From: Bradyrhizobium sp. AUGA SZCCT0158
Lineage (GTDB): Bacteria > Pseudomonadota > Alphaproteobacteria > Rhizobiales > Xanthobacteraceae
Assembly (NCBI RefSeq): GCF_018130065.1
Contig: NZ_JAFCME010000005.1
Span: forward strand, 186,001 to 250,000
Reading direction: 5' to 3'
Length of the DNA stretch: 64,000 bases
Shown one piece after another: positions 23,302 through 31,286 of this stretch. Both the position numbers and the translations under genes were made by a program. Every line of letters begins with the position of its first letter. Position 1 is the stretch's first letter. A model generated the notes under the pieces. That model worked only from the letters and a program-made list of their open reading frames with translations, was not told the DNA's origin and searched no databases.

Positions 23302-24783
23302 CTATCCCGCCGCGTTCTCGATCAGCCGCCGATAAAACCGGATCATGTCGGCATAGCCGTCCAGGCTGAGGCGTTCGTTGGTGCCGTGGAAGCGCTTCAG
23401 ATCGTCGGTATTGGCGCGCACCGGCGAGAAGCGGAAAATCTTGTCGGTGATCCCGGCAAAGTGGCGCGAATCGGTCGCGCCCACCATCAGTCCGGGCGCC
23501 ACGATGACATCAGGAAAAACCTCGCGGATGGTACGGTTGAGCATCTGGAACGACGGGCTCGCGGTACCCGTCACCGGTGGCGGATCGGTATTGCCGGGGA
23601 ACGGTTTGATCGAAATGCGATCGTTGCGGATCGTGCTGCGCACATGGTCGGTGACGCTCGCTTGGGTGTCGCCCGGGATCATGCGGAAGTTGACGACGGC
23701 CTCGGCGTTGCCGGGCAGCACGTTGTCCTTGTCGCCGGCATTGAAAATCGTCAGCGCCGTGGTGGTGCGGATCGTCGCCTCGCTCGGGCCGTTCTTCTCG
23801 AACTCGCGCAGCAACAGCGGCTTGAACAGCCACAGGTTCGACAGCACCACGCGGTTGAAGCCGTTCATCTCCGGCGCCAGCGTGTCGAACATTTCGGCGA
23901 CCGTGCCGCGGATATGCATCGGCAGGCGGTTGTCTTCGAGCCGCGCCAGCGCCGCGCTCAGCATGCCGATCGCGGTGTCGCGCGGCGGCATCGAGGAATG
24001 GCCGGGCGTTGCCTGCACGTTCAAGACCAGCGAGGCGTAGCCCTTTTCGGCAACGCCGATCAGAGCCGCTGATTTGTCGAGGCCCTTGATCATGCCTTCG
24101 GTGATCAGGAGGCCCTCGTCGACGACGAAATCGAGGCGGACGCCGCGTGAGGCCAATAGCGCCGCGATGGCCTTGGCGCCCGCGGTGCCGGCAGTTTCCT
24201 CGTCGTGGCCAAAGGCAAAGTAGATCGTTCGCTTCGGCCGGAAGCCGCCCTTGGTCATCGTCTCGGCGGCCTCCAGCATCGAATAGAGGTTGCCCTTGTC
24301 ATCCCAGGAGCCGCGGCCCCAGATGAAACCATCGGCAATGACGCCATCGAAAGGCGGCTGCTGCCAGTCCTTCTCGGTGCCGGGCGCAACCGGCACCACA
24401 TCCTGATGCGCGAGCAGCGCGATCGGCGGCAGCTTTGGATCGGAGCCCTCCCAGGTGTAGAGCAAGCTGTACTGGCCGACGATCTCGCGCTTCGCCACGG
24501 CGTGGAACGCCGGAAAGCTCTTCTCGATATGCGCCTGCATGCCGCGCAAGGCCTCGGCGTGCTGGTCGGGCTTTTCGTGGCTCGAAATGGTGCGAAAGCG
24601 GATCGCCTCGCTGAGGCGCGCCGCAACGGCTTGCGCGTCAACCGCAACGCGCGGGATGGCCGCGACCTGAATTTGCCGCGAACTATGCGTGATAACGTTG
24701 AACGCCAGCACGCCGGCGAGAATCACGATAGCAGCGATCAGGAGCAGCGCGAGGTTGCGGATAATTCTGACCAGCCGTCGCAT
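23302..24783 (-). CDS. M20-family metallopeptidase (carboxypeptidase S / PM20D1-like), membrane-anchored
   Basis: 493 residues from ATG 24783-24781 with a GGAGAG site; the longer frame upstream runs through a repeat. An N-terminal helix (NLALLLIAAIVILAGVLAF) anchors it. Di-zinc motifs are LLAHQDVVPVAPG (His and Asp), WGRGSWDDKGNL (bridging Asp), FGHDEETAGTAGA (Glu pair) and the late GATDSRHF (His). The dimerisation domain lies about 250-370. In the family, the enzyme hydrolyses peptides or N-acyl amino acids. It likely faces the periplasm. Neighbouring ppa is on the same strand but separated by a repeat. Confidence 0.92.
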   Translation of the reverse strand: MRRLVRIIRNLALLLIAAIVILAGVLAFNVITHSSRQIQVAAIPRVAVDAQAVAARLSEAIRFRTISSHEKPDQHAEALRGMQAHIEKSFPAFHAVAKREIVGQYSLLYTWEGSDPKLPPIALLAHQDVVPVAPGTEKDWQQPPFDGVIADGFIWGRGSWDDKGNLYSMLEAAETMTKGGFRPKRTIYFAFGHDEETAGTAGAKAIAALLASRGVRLDFVVDEGLLITEGMIKGLDKSAALIGVAEKGYASLVLNVQATPGHSSMPPRDTAIGMLSAALARLEDNRLPMHIRGTVAEMFDTLAPEMNGFNRVVLSNLWLFKPLLLREFEKNGPSEATIRTTTALTIFNAGDKDNVLPGNAEAVVNFRMIPGDTQASVTDHVRSTIRNDRISIKPFPGNTDPPPVTGTASPSFQMLNRTIREVFPDVIVAPGLMVGATDSRHFAGITDKIFRFSPVRANTDDLKRFHGTNERLSLDGYADMIRFYRRLIENAAG

Positions 24784-24792
24784 GGGTCTCTC

Positions 24793-24955
24793 CGTCATGG
24801 CCGGGCATAGCCTTCTGAAGGACGGCGTCGCTTCCGCTCGCCATAGCCGTCTGCAGGACGGCGTCGCTTCCGCTCGCCTATGTCCCGGCCATCCACGCCC
24901 TTCTTTCTGCGCGTGACCAAAGACGTGGATGCCCGGCACAAGGCCGGGCATGACG
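24793..24955. repeat. Interspersed repeat (GTCATGGCCGGGC...GCCGGGCATGAC) with an inner 36-bp tandem duplication
   Basis: The outer ends GTCATGGCCGGGCAT and GCCGGGCATGAC are near complements. Inside, a 36-bp unit beginning CATAGCC and ending TTCCGCTCGC is present twice in tandem (24806-24841 and 24842-24877) with two or three differences. Other members of the family are at 47976 and 60862. Confidence 0.75.
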
Positions 24956-24994
24956 AGATCTATCACAAAGAATTGGTCCCGGGGCGCTAACCGC

Positions 24995-25528
24995 CTACTT
25001 CTTCCCCTGCGCCCGTTCAATGCCTTCGATGATCAGCCTTTGGGCGTCGTTGGCATCGCCCCAGCGCAGCACCTTGACCCATTTGCCTGGTTCGAGATCC
25101 TTGTAGTGCTCGAAGAAGTGCTGGATCTGCTGCAGCGTGATGTCGGGAAGGTCGTTGTAGTTCTTCACCTTGTCATAGCGCTGCGTCAGTTTCGATGTCG
25201 GCACCGCGATGATCTTCTCGTCGCCGCCGGCCTCGTCTTCCATCAAGAGCACGCCGACCGGCCGCACGCTCATGACGGCGCCCGGCACGATCGCGCGAGT
25301 ATTGGCGACCAGCACATCGCAGGGATCGCCGTCGCCCGACAGCGTGTGCGGGATGAAGCCGTAATTGCCGGGATAGCGCATCGCCGTATAGAGGAAGCGG
25401 TCGACGACCAGCGTGCCGGCCTCCTTGTCCATTTCATATTTGATCGGCTCGCCTCCGACCGGCACTTCGATGATGACGTTGACGTCATGCGGCGGATTCT
25501 TACCGGTTGAAATGGCGTCAATGCGCAT
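24995..25528 (-). CDS. ppa: Inorganic pyrophosphatase
   Basis: 177 residues from ATG 25528-25526, the family length. Family I soluble pyrophosphatase that hydrolyses PPi to phosphate with Mg. The signature is [10 protein letters not shown] (D-x-D-P-x-D), with the substrate Lys/Glu region [16 protein letters not shown], the Tyr in NYGFIPHTL and [13 protein letters not shown]. The frame upstream of the chosen start adds a poor N-terminal extension. It is a cytosolic hexamer in other bacteria. Confidence 0.97.
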   Translation of the reverse strand: MRIDAISTGKNPPHDVNVIIEVPVGGEPIKYEMDKEAGTLVVDRFLYTAMRYPGNYGFIPHTLSGDGDPCDVLVANTRAIVPGAVMSVRPVGVLLMEDEAGGDEKIIAVPTSKLTQRYDKVKNYNDLPDITLQQIQHFFEHYKDLEPGKWVKVLRWGDANDAQRLIIEGIERAQGKK

Positions 25529-25752
25529 GGAGGGCTCCGTGGTTGCTTGGCGCAGTCGTGCTTCGACTGGCTGGATGGTCATGCCTGGCAAATGCGCCAA
25601 GCGCGTGTTCCGCGCTGGATCCCCGGCGTATCCATCGCAGGCAGGCGGCTATTAGAAATGATGGGAGGCTAGGTCAAGCCATACCGAAGGCGCGAGTCGC
25701 GCTTTCGTCTGATATGACGATCAGCCCAAAAAATTGGCGTTTCAGGCTTGGC

Positions 25753-26262
25753 TCAGTTGGTCCAGGCGAAGGCGACCTTGTCGAGCGATTTGGGCCCGAA
25801 CTTCTCTGACGAGCGGGCGACCATGCGTCCGCCCAGCGCGCGATAGAACTCCGTCGCGGGATCGTTGTCGGACAGCGCCCAGATCACCATGCTCTTGAGG
25901 CCGCTCTGCAAGAGATCGCGGCGGGCGGAGGTGAAGAGGCGGCGGCCGAAGCCGAGACCCTGGAATTCCGGACGCAGATAGAGCTCGTAGATTTCGCCTT
26001 CGAAATGCAGGCTGCGGGCGCGGTTGCGGCCGTAGTTGGCATATCCCGCGACCTTGTCGCCGAACACCAGCACGCTGACGCGGCTGCCCTTGCGGATCGC
26101 ACTGTCCCACCATTGCGGGCCGCGGCGGTTGATCAGCTTTTCAAGTTCGGCGCCGGGAATGATGCCCTGATAGGCCGAGCGCCAGGCTTCGTCATGGGTG
26201 GACGCCACCGCGGCTGCATCCGCAGCTTTGGCCGGCCGAACCTCGATCAGGGTTGTGCTCAT
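25753..26262 (-). CDS. GNAT-family N-acetyltransferase
   Basis: 169 residues from ATG 26262-26260. The acetyl-CoA-binding motif A is present (EIYELYLRPEFQGLGFGRRLFTSARRDLL, with QGLGFG), and motif B ends in WALSDNDPATEFYRALGGRMVARS. The first part, LIEVRPAKAADAAAVASTHDEAWRSAYQGIIPG, is of the common RimI-like type. The substrate is unknown. Single gene; the gap to the next plus-strand gene at 26550 is AT-rich for this genome. Confidence 0.92.
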   Translation of the reverse strand: MSTTLIEVRPAKAADAAAVASTHDEAWRSAYQGIIPGAELEKLINRRGPQWWDSAIRKGSRVSVLVFGDKVAGYANYGRNRARSLHFEGEIYELYLRPEFQGLGFGRRLFTSARRDLLQSGLKSMVIWALSDNDPATEFYRALGGRMVARSSEKFGPKSLDKVAFAWTN

Positions 26263-26549
26263 GGACCCAATCAAAGCAAGTCGGCGCGTTGTCTTCAAGG
26301 TCCATCGTTAATTATCGGTTAACCTGTGGATTTTCTGCATCAGTTTCCGGTCCGGTTGTACCGAAAAAGGACAAGAGGCTGACATTATCGGCATTTCGCT
26401 GATCCAGGGCCGGGCTAACCATGCCCAGAATGATATCCGGGAACGTCTCCAGGAATTCGGGCACGGAAAAATGCGCTGGATTTGATTCGCCGCCGGTATT
26501 CTGTTGTCGAATTCGGATTCCCCATCCTTCGGCTGCGTCAGGCCAATTC

Positions 26550-27449
26550 ATGCATCCGGTTAAAGTGTTAATCGCAGTGGTTGTGCTTGCTGCGCTCGGT
26601 GTGAAGCCCGGTGCGGCTCAGCAAAACCTCGGCGCGCAAGGCGCGGAAGGCGAACCTAACCGCCTGCAGCAATGGCTGGTGCCGTCCCCTGACTTCGGCC
26701 CTCCGTCGCATGCGCTGTTGTTTCGTCCACCGGGCGTCGGTCCGTTTCCGCTCGCGCTGATTGCGCATGCCACCACCCAAAACGTATTGCGTCGCGCGCA
26801 AATGCCGCAGCCGGAATACCGTGCGCTGGCGGCCTGGCTGGTGGCGCGCGGCTTTGCCGTGCTGGTGCCGGAGCGTCCGGGCCATGGCGCCACGGGCGGC
26901 AAATATCTCGAAGACCAGGGCGGCTGCGACGAGGCTGATTACGCCAGGTCAGGCCGCGCCACCGCTGATGTCATCGCGGCGGCAATGGGCTTCGTGCGCA
27001 AGCAACCCTTCATCCGGTCAAACGGAATGATCGTGATCGGGCACTCGGCCGGCGGCTGGGGCGCGCTGGCGCTGGCCAGTGAAGATCCGAAGGACATCTC
27101 CGCGATCATCGCCTTTGCGCCCGGACGCGGCGGCCGCGCCAATGATTTTCCGGGTCAGGTCTGCGCGCCGCACACCCTGATGGCCGCCGCACGGGAATTC
27201 GGCAAGACCGCGCGCGTGCCCGTCACATGGCTGGTGGCGGCCAATGACAGCTACTTCTCGCCTGTTCTGTCGCGGCAACTGGCGGACGCGTTCCGCAACG
27301 CCGGCGGCAAGGTCGATTTCCGCGTGCTCGGGGCCTATGGCAGTGAAGGGCACTGGCTGCCGGAAACCGAAGCTGGTGTAACAAGCGCTACCAGTGAACT
27401 CGATCGCGCCTTGAAGCTGCGCGCGCAAAGCCCGGCCAAGAAACGATGA
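26550..27449 (+). CDS. Exported alpha/beta hydrolase (dienelactone-hydrolase-like)
   Basis: 299 residues from ATG 26550. A signal peptide (VLIAVVVLAALGVKPGAAQQ) precedes the hydrolase fold. The nucleophile elbow is VIGHSAGGWGALALA (Ser about 163), with Asp probably in VAANDSYFSP and His in GSEGHWLPE. It heads a tight operon of four genes up to 29668 with gaps of 7, 8 and -4 bases, suggesting a joint job with the DUF2269, SDR-DoxX and DCC proteins. The substrate is unknown; the periplasmic location suggests an ester or lactone from outside or the envelope. Confidence 0.88.
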   Translation: MHPVKVLIAVVVLAALGVKPGAAQQNLGAQGAEGEPNRLQQWLVPSPDFGPPSHALLFRPPGVGPFPLALIAHATTQNVLRRAQMPQPEYRALAAWLVARGFAVLVPERPGHGATGGKYLEDQGGCDEADYARSGRATADVIAAAMGFVRKQPFIRSNGMIVIGHSAGGWGALALASEDPKDISAIIAFAPGRGGRANDFPGQVCAPHTLMAAAREFGKTARVPVTWLVAANDSYFSPVLSRQLADAFRNAGGKVDFRVLGAYGSEGHWLPETEAGVTSATSELDRALKLRAQSPAKKR

Positions 27450-27456
27450 CGCAACG

Positions 27457-27924
27457 ATGACGCTGTATTTCGCGATCAAATATCTGCACATGCTTGGCGC
27501 CATCGTCATTCTCGGCACCGGCAGCGGCATCGCATTTTTCATGCTGATGGCGCATCGCAGCGGTGATGCTTCCTTCATCGCCCGCACCGGGTCGACGGTG
27601 GTGATTGCCGACATGCTGTTCACGCTGACGGCGGTGCTGCTGCAGCCCGTTACCGGCGGTCTCTTGATGATGCTGTCATCGACGGGATTTGGCGAACTCT
27701 GGATTTGGGCCTCGCTCGGGCTGTATGCGGTGGCGGGGCTGTTCTGGGTGCCGGTGATCTTCATGCAGATCGAGATGCGCGATCTGGCGCGCGTCGCCGC
27801 GGCTGCGAATGCGGCGCTGCCGCCGCGCTATTTCGCGCTGTTCCGGCGCTGGTTTCTGTTCGGTATTCCAGGCTTTGGTTCGGTCATGGCGATCCTGTGG
27901 CTGATGATCGCTAAGCCGGTCTAG
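27457..27924 (+). CDS. DUF2269-family integral membrane protein
   Basis: 155 residues. Four hydrophobic helices: about 5-32 (KYLHMLGAIVILGTGSGIAFFMLMA), 47-70, 79-102 and 132-152 (FGIPGFGSVMAILWLMIA). The N-terminal YFAIKYLHMLGAIVILGTG with an early His, and the loop between helices 3 and 4, fit DUF2269. The His could bind heme or metal. It is the second gene of the four-gene operon and a likely membrane partner of the others. Confidence 0.88.
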   Translation: MTLYFAIKYLHMLGAIVILGTGSGIAFFMLMAHRSGDASFIARTGSTVVIADMLFTLTAVLLQPVTGGLLMMLSSTGFGELWIWASLGLYAVAGLFWVPVIFMQIEMRDLARVAAAANAALPPRYFALFRRWFLFGIPGFGSVMAILWLMIAKPV

Positions 27925-27932
27925 GTGGGTAT

Positions 27933-29264
27933 ATGCACGCGGAAAATTCATTGCGCAAAATCCTCGTCCTGGGCGCTTCCGGCCTGATCGGCAGGTACAT
28001 CACCGATGATCTGCGATTGCAGGGCTTTGGGGCGGTCGGGGTCGCGCGGCATTTCGAACCGTCACAAAAGACTGGCGCTTCCGACCTTGAGCTTCCGATT
28101 ATGTCGATGGACGCAGCCTCGCTGGCGCGGCTGATCCGCGAGCGCGAGATCGATGTCGTGGTCAATTGCCTCGGCGTGCTACAGGACGGCCCCGGCAGCG
28201 ACACCCGCGCGGTGCATCGCGATTTCGTCGAACGGCTGCTGGCGGCGATCCGCGACAGCCGCCGCGCGGTGCGCTTCGTTCACATCTCGATCCCCGGCAC
28301 CGCCGATGACGACCGCACCGCCTTTAGCACGACCAAGCGCGAGGCAGAGCGGCTGATCGCGGCCTCCGGTATTCCCTACGCAATCCTGCGGCCGGGCTTT
28401 GTCGTGGCGCCTTCGGCCTATGGCGGCAGCGCGATGTTGCGCGCGCTGGCGGCATTCCCGCTGCAATTGCCCGGCGATGAATCGGCGACTCCGTTCCAGC
28501 CGGTGGCGGTCGAGGATGTTTCCGCGACCATCGCCTGGCTCGCCGCCCGCGACATCGGCGATCCCGCGGCAAACGCCGTGACCTGGGACCTGATGCAACC
28601 GCAACCGATCACGCTTGGCAATGTCATCGATCAATTCCGCTGGTCGCTCGGCACCTCCCGCATGCCGCGGATCACGCTTCCCGGTTTTCTGCTCAATCTC
28701 GGCGCCAAATCAGGCGATCTCGCCAATAAACTTGGCTGGATGCCGCCGATGCGCTCCACGGCGATCGCCGAACTGCGCCGCGGCGTCACCGGCGATCCCG
28801 CAAGCTGGATGGCGGCGACCGGCATCGTGCCGAAGACGCTGGCGCAGGCGGTGGGCGGGCATGCCGCCACCATCCAGGACAAATGGTTCGCGCGGCTGTT
28901 CCTGGTCAAGGCGCTCGTGATCGCCAGCCTTGCGGTGTTCTGGATCGTGTCGGGCTTCATCTCGCTGGTGATCTCGTTTGCCGCCGCCGCCGATATTTTG
29001 CGGGCGCACGGCTTTCCGTCATGGCTGGTCGCGCCGATGACTGCTATCACCAGCCTGATGGATATGAGCATCGGGGTGTTAATCGCCTTCCGTCGCACCG
29101 CCGCGGTCGGACTGGTCGCCGGCATCGTCGTCGCGCTGGGCTACATGGTCGGCGCGGCGATCCTGACGCCGGATCTCTGGATCGAGCCGCTCGGCGCGCT
29201 GGTCAAGACGGGGCCGGCGATCGTGCTGATGTTCGTGGGGCTGCTCACTTTGGACAACAGATGA
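27933..29264 (+). CDS. SDR/NmrA-like epimerase fused to a DoxX-like membrane domain
   Basis: 443 residues behind an AGGTGGG site. The N-terminal part (about 1-300) is a Rossmann atypical SDR: ILVLGASGLIGRYITDDL, VVNCLGVLQ, and FVHISIPG. There is no clear YxxxK, which is common in NmrA-type members. The last 130 residues form four helices of the DoxX type (LFLVKALVIASLAVFWIVSGFISL, DMSIGVLIAFRR, VGLVAGIVVALGYMVGAAILTP, IVLMFVGLLTL). The fusion suggests a membrane-bound oxidoreductase or complex I-like assembly or sensing role. The stop overlaps the next start by 4 bases. Confidence 0.88.
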   Translation: MHAENSLRKILVLGASGLIGRYITDDLRLQGFGAVGVARHFEPSQKTGASDLELPIMSMDAASLARLIREREIDVVVNCLGVLQDGPGSDTRAVHRDFVERLLAAIRDSRRAVRFVHISIPGTADDDRTAFSTTKREAERLIAASGIPYAILRPGFVVAPSAYGGSAMLRALAAFPLQLPGDESATPFQPVAVEDVSATIAWLAARDIGDPAANAVTWDLMQPQPITLGNVIDQFRWSLGTSRMPRITLPGFLLNLGAKSGDLANKLGWMPPMRSTAIAELRRGVTGDPASWMAATGIVPKTLAQAVGGHAATIQDKWFARLFLVKALVIASLAVFWIVSGFISLVISFAAAADILRAHGFPSWLVAPMTAITSLMDMSIGVLIAFRRTAAVGLVAGIVVALGYMVGAAILTPDLWIEPLGALVKTGPAIVLMFVGLLTLDNR

Positions 29265-29668
29265 CGGCATGGCCGGACGATGACGTGATCCTCTACGACG
29301 GCGTCTGCATCTTCTGCTCGCGCTGGGTCCGCTTCGTCGCCACGCGAGACGTCGAGCGTCGCTTTCGCTTCACGCCGATCCAGTCCGGCTACGGCACGCG
29401 TCTGGCGCAGGCGTTCGGCATCAACCCCGACGATCCCGATACCAACGCCGTCGTTCACGGCGGCGTCGCATATTTCAAGTCCGACGCGGCGCTGACGGTG
29501 CTCGGCGCGCTGCCGGGCTGGGGCTGGATGCGCGCGCTGTTTGCGGTGCCGAAGCCGCTGCGCGACGGCGTCTACAGCCTTGTCGCGCGCAACCGCTACC
29601 GGATTTTCGGCAAGTATGAGCAGTGTTTTGTGCCCGATGCCGATATGCGCGCGCGGGTGATGGAGTAG
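29261..29668 (+). CDS. DCC-family thiol-disulphide oxidoreductase-like protein
   Basis: 135 residues from ATG 29261, overlapping the previous stop (ATGA). Family hallmark near the N-terminus is LYDGVCIFCSRWV (DGxCxxC; a thioredoxin-like CxxC), then RFTPIQSGYG and ARNRYRIFGKYEQC. DCC proteins are found beside DoxX and are thought to act in thiol redox, and here the preceding protein carries a DoxX-like domain, which supports a shared redox role. It is the last gene of the operon and is followed by a repeat. Confidence 0.92.
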   Translation: MTAWPDDDVILYDGVCIFCSRWVRFVATRDVERRFRFTPIQSGYGTRLAQAFGINPDDPDTNAVVHGGVAYFKSDAALTVLGALPGWGWMRALFAVPKPLRDGVYSLVARNRYRIFGKYEQCFVPDADMRARVME

Positions 29669-29680
29669 ATTCACGCCGAA

Positions 29681-29791
29681 CCGTCATTGCGAGCGAAGCG
29701 AAGCAATCCATGTCACCGCTTGGGGAATCGATTGCGTCGTCGCTATCGCTCCCTTGCGCAAACGCTTCGCGCTTGTCGCAGGCAATGACGG
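29681..29791. repeat. Interspersed repeat (CGTCATTGCGAGCGAAGCG type)
   Basis: Starts CCGTCATTGCGAGCGAAGCG and ends GGCAATGACGGG. Related to 23164-23286 and 44769-44915. It lies between the convergent DCC and amine oxidase genes. Confidence 0.8.
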
Positions 29792-29800
29792 GATTGAGGG

Positions 29801-31060
29801 CTATTGCTTCGCCAGCAAAGCCAACACTTCCCCCGCCGCGCGCTCCCCCGAATCCCGTGCCCCATGCGCGGTCGAGAAAAACCCCGGCGAGGTCGCCTCT
29901 CCGGCAAAGAACAAGCGTCCATCCACGGGCGCTGCCAGCACCGCGCGGTCGCCGGCGTGGCCGGGTAGAGCGTGGGAATACGAGCCGCGCGAGAACGGCT
30001 CGTGGGCCCAGCGCGATTCCGCGAGCGGCTTCAGCTTGCGGCGGAAGTCGTTGCCGAGGAAGCCTGCAATCTCGCTGATGCTTTCGGCGGCCAGTGCGCC
30101 GGGGCCGGCATCTTCCAGCGATCGCGCAAAGCGGCCGCCGAAAAAGCCTTCGATGCAGGGCTGGCCGAACGGGCGCAGATGATAGGTGCCCATCGCGGTG
30201 CGCATGGTGGCGCCGCGCAGGCTGCCATCCTTCGGCAGCGCGTCGCCATCGCTAAGTGCCAGCATCACCTTGTCGGCGAGACCAAGCGGCAGGCCGCGTG
30301 CGGCGTCGAGCTTTGCCGGCAGGGCCGGGTGAAAGCGGATGGCTTCATCCGCAATCAGGTTGGTCGGGACGGTGATGATCACCCTGTCAGCGATCAGCGT
30401 GCCCCGCGACGTCTCGACGCGAATGCGCTTTCCCGAATGGTCGATCAGCGTCACCGCGCAGTTGAGCGCGAGCGGCATCGAGGCACCGTAGGCCGCGACC
30501 AGGGCGCCATAGCCGCGACGGACGCGCCAGTTGATCTCGGTGTCTTCATAGGCATCCATGTCCAGGATCGAGACCTGATCCAGTTCGCAGCCGTTGACGT
30601 AGGTCGAGATCGCGTCGATCATCGGGTTCCAGCGATTGCCGGGCTCGAGATAGAGGCTCGCGGCGACATCGCGGCCGCTCTGCCCGGCCAGTTCTGCGGC
30701 TTCCTCGGCGCGGTCATAGAAGGCATCGAGCGCCCTCAGGAATTCCGTCCGCTGCTCAACCGGAAACGCCTTGTTGTGGGCCTGCTCGCGCCAGGGCGGG
30801 CGGTTCCTGTCGATTTCGAACTTCAGTTGCTCGGCGATCGGGACGAATGAATTTTCATCCGCCGAATGCAACCAGCCGCATCCGAGGTCGAAGGTGATCT
30901 CGGGCGAGGCCGCTATCGTATGGGCACGGCCGCCGACGCGGTCGCGCGCTTCCAGCACGACACAGGAGAGACCGGATTGTTTCAGCGCATGCGCGGCGCC
31001 GAGGCCAGCAGCGCCGGCGCCGATGATGGCAACATCGACTTCGGAGGGGAGGGTCGTCAT
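29801..31060 (-). CDS. FAD-dependent amine oxidase (monoamine oxidase-like)
   Basis: 419 residues from ATG 31060-31058; a longer frame to 31123 has no site. The FAD-binding motif is VDVAIIGAGAAGLGAAHALKQSG, followed by VLEARDRVGGRAHTI. The C-terminal FAD contact is LFFAGEATSPGFFSTAHGARDSGERAA. The family oxidises amines or, in some members, protoporphyrinogen-like or carotenoid-like substrates; the substrate here is unknown. No signal peptide is visible. Its start lies 226 bp from the divergent hydrolase gene. Confidence 0.92.
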   Translation of the reverse strand: MTTLPSEVDVAIIGAGAAGLGAAHALKQSGLSCVVLEARDRVGGRAHTIAASPEITFDLGCGWLHSADENSFVPIAEQLKFEIDRNRPPWREQAHNKAFPVEQRTEFLRALDAFYDRAEEAAELAGQSGRDVAASLYLEPGNRWNPMIDAISTYVNGCELDQVSILDMDAYEDTEINWRVRRGYGALVAAYGASMPLALNCAVTLIDHSGKRIRVETSRGTLIADRVIITVPTNLIADEAIRFHPALPAKLDAARGLPLGLADKVMLALSDGDALPKDGSLRGATMRTAMGTYHLRPFGQPCIEGFFGGRFARSLEDAGPGALAAESISEIAGFLGNDFRRKLKPLAESRWAHEPFSRGSYSHALPGHAGDRAVLAAPVDGRLFFAGEATSPGFFSTAHGARDSGERAAGEVLALLAKQ

Positions 31061-31286
31061 GTCAGAGCCTCTAGCACGTTCGCCAGAGGGCCTGAAGCCG
31101 GTCCGCAGAGGGCTCCCGGTCACGGCGGGCAGGGGAGGGATGCGGTTTTCGCATCGATTGGCCGAACTCGATCATTGCCGGCTGGCAGTGCGACATCTTT
31201 GCGAAAAAGAGCAGCTTGTTTCTCTCCCTGTAGTTGTATTGAATAGATCATTCTCCCTAACGTCATTTCAGATCCGGATTTCAGCC

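Noticed and set aside
26312..26551. 79-residue minus-strand frame in the gap before the exported hydrolase gene
   Set aside because: No ribosome site, no recognisable domain or helix pattern, and it overlaps the start region of the plus-strand gene.
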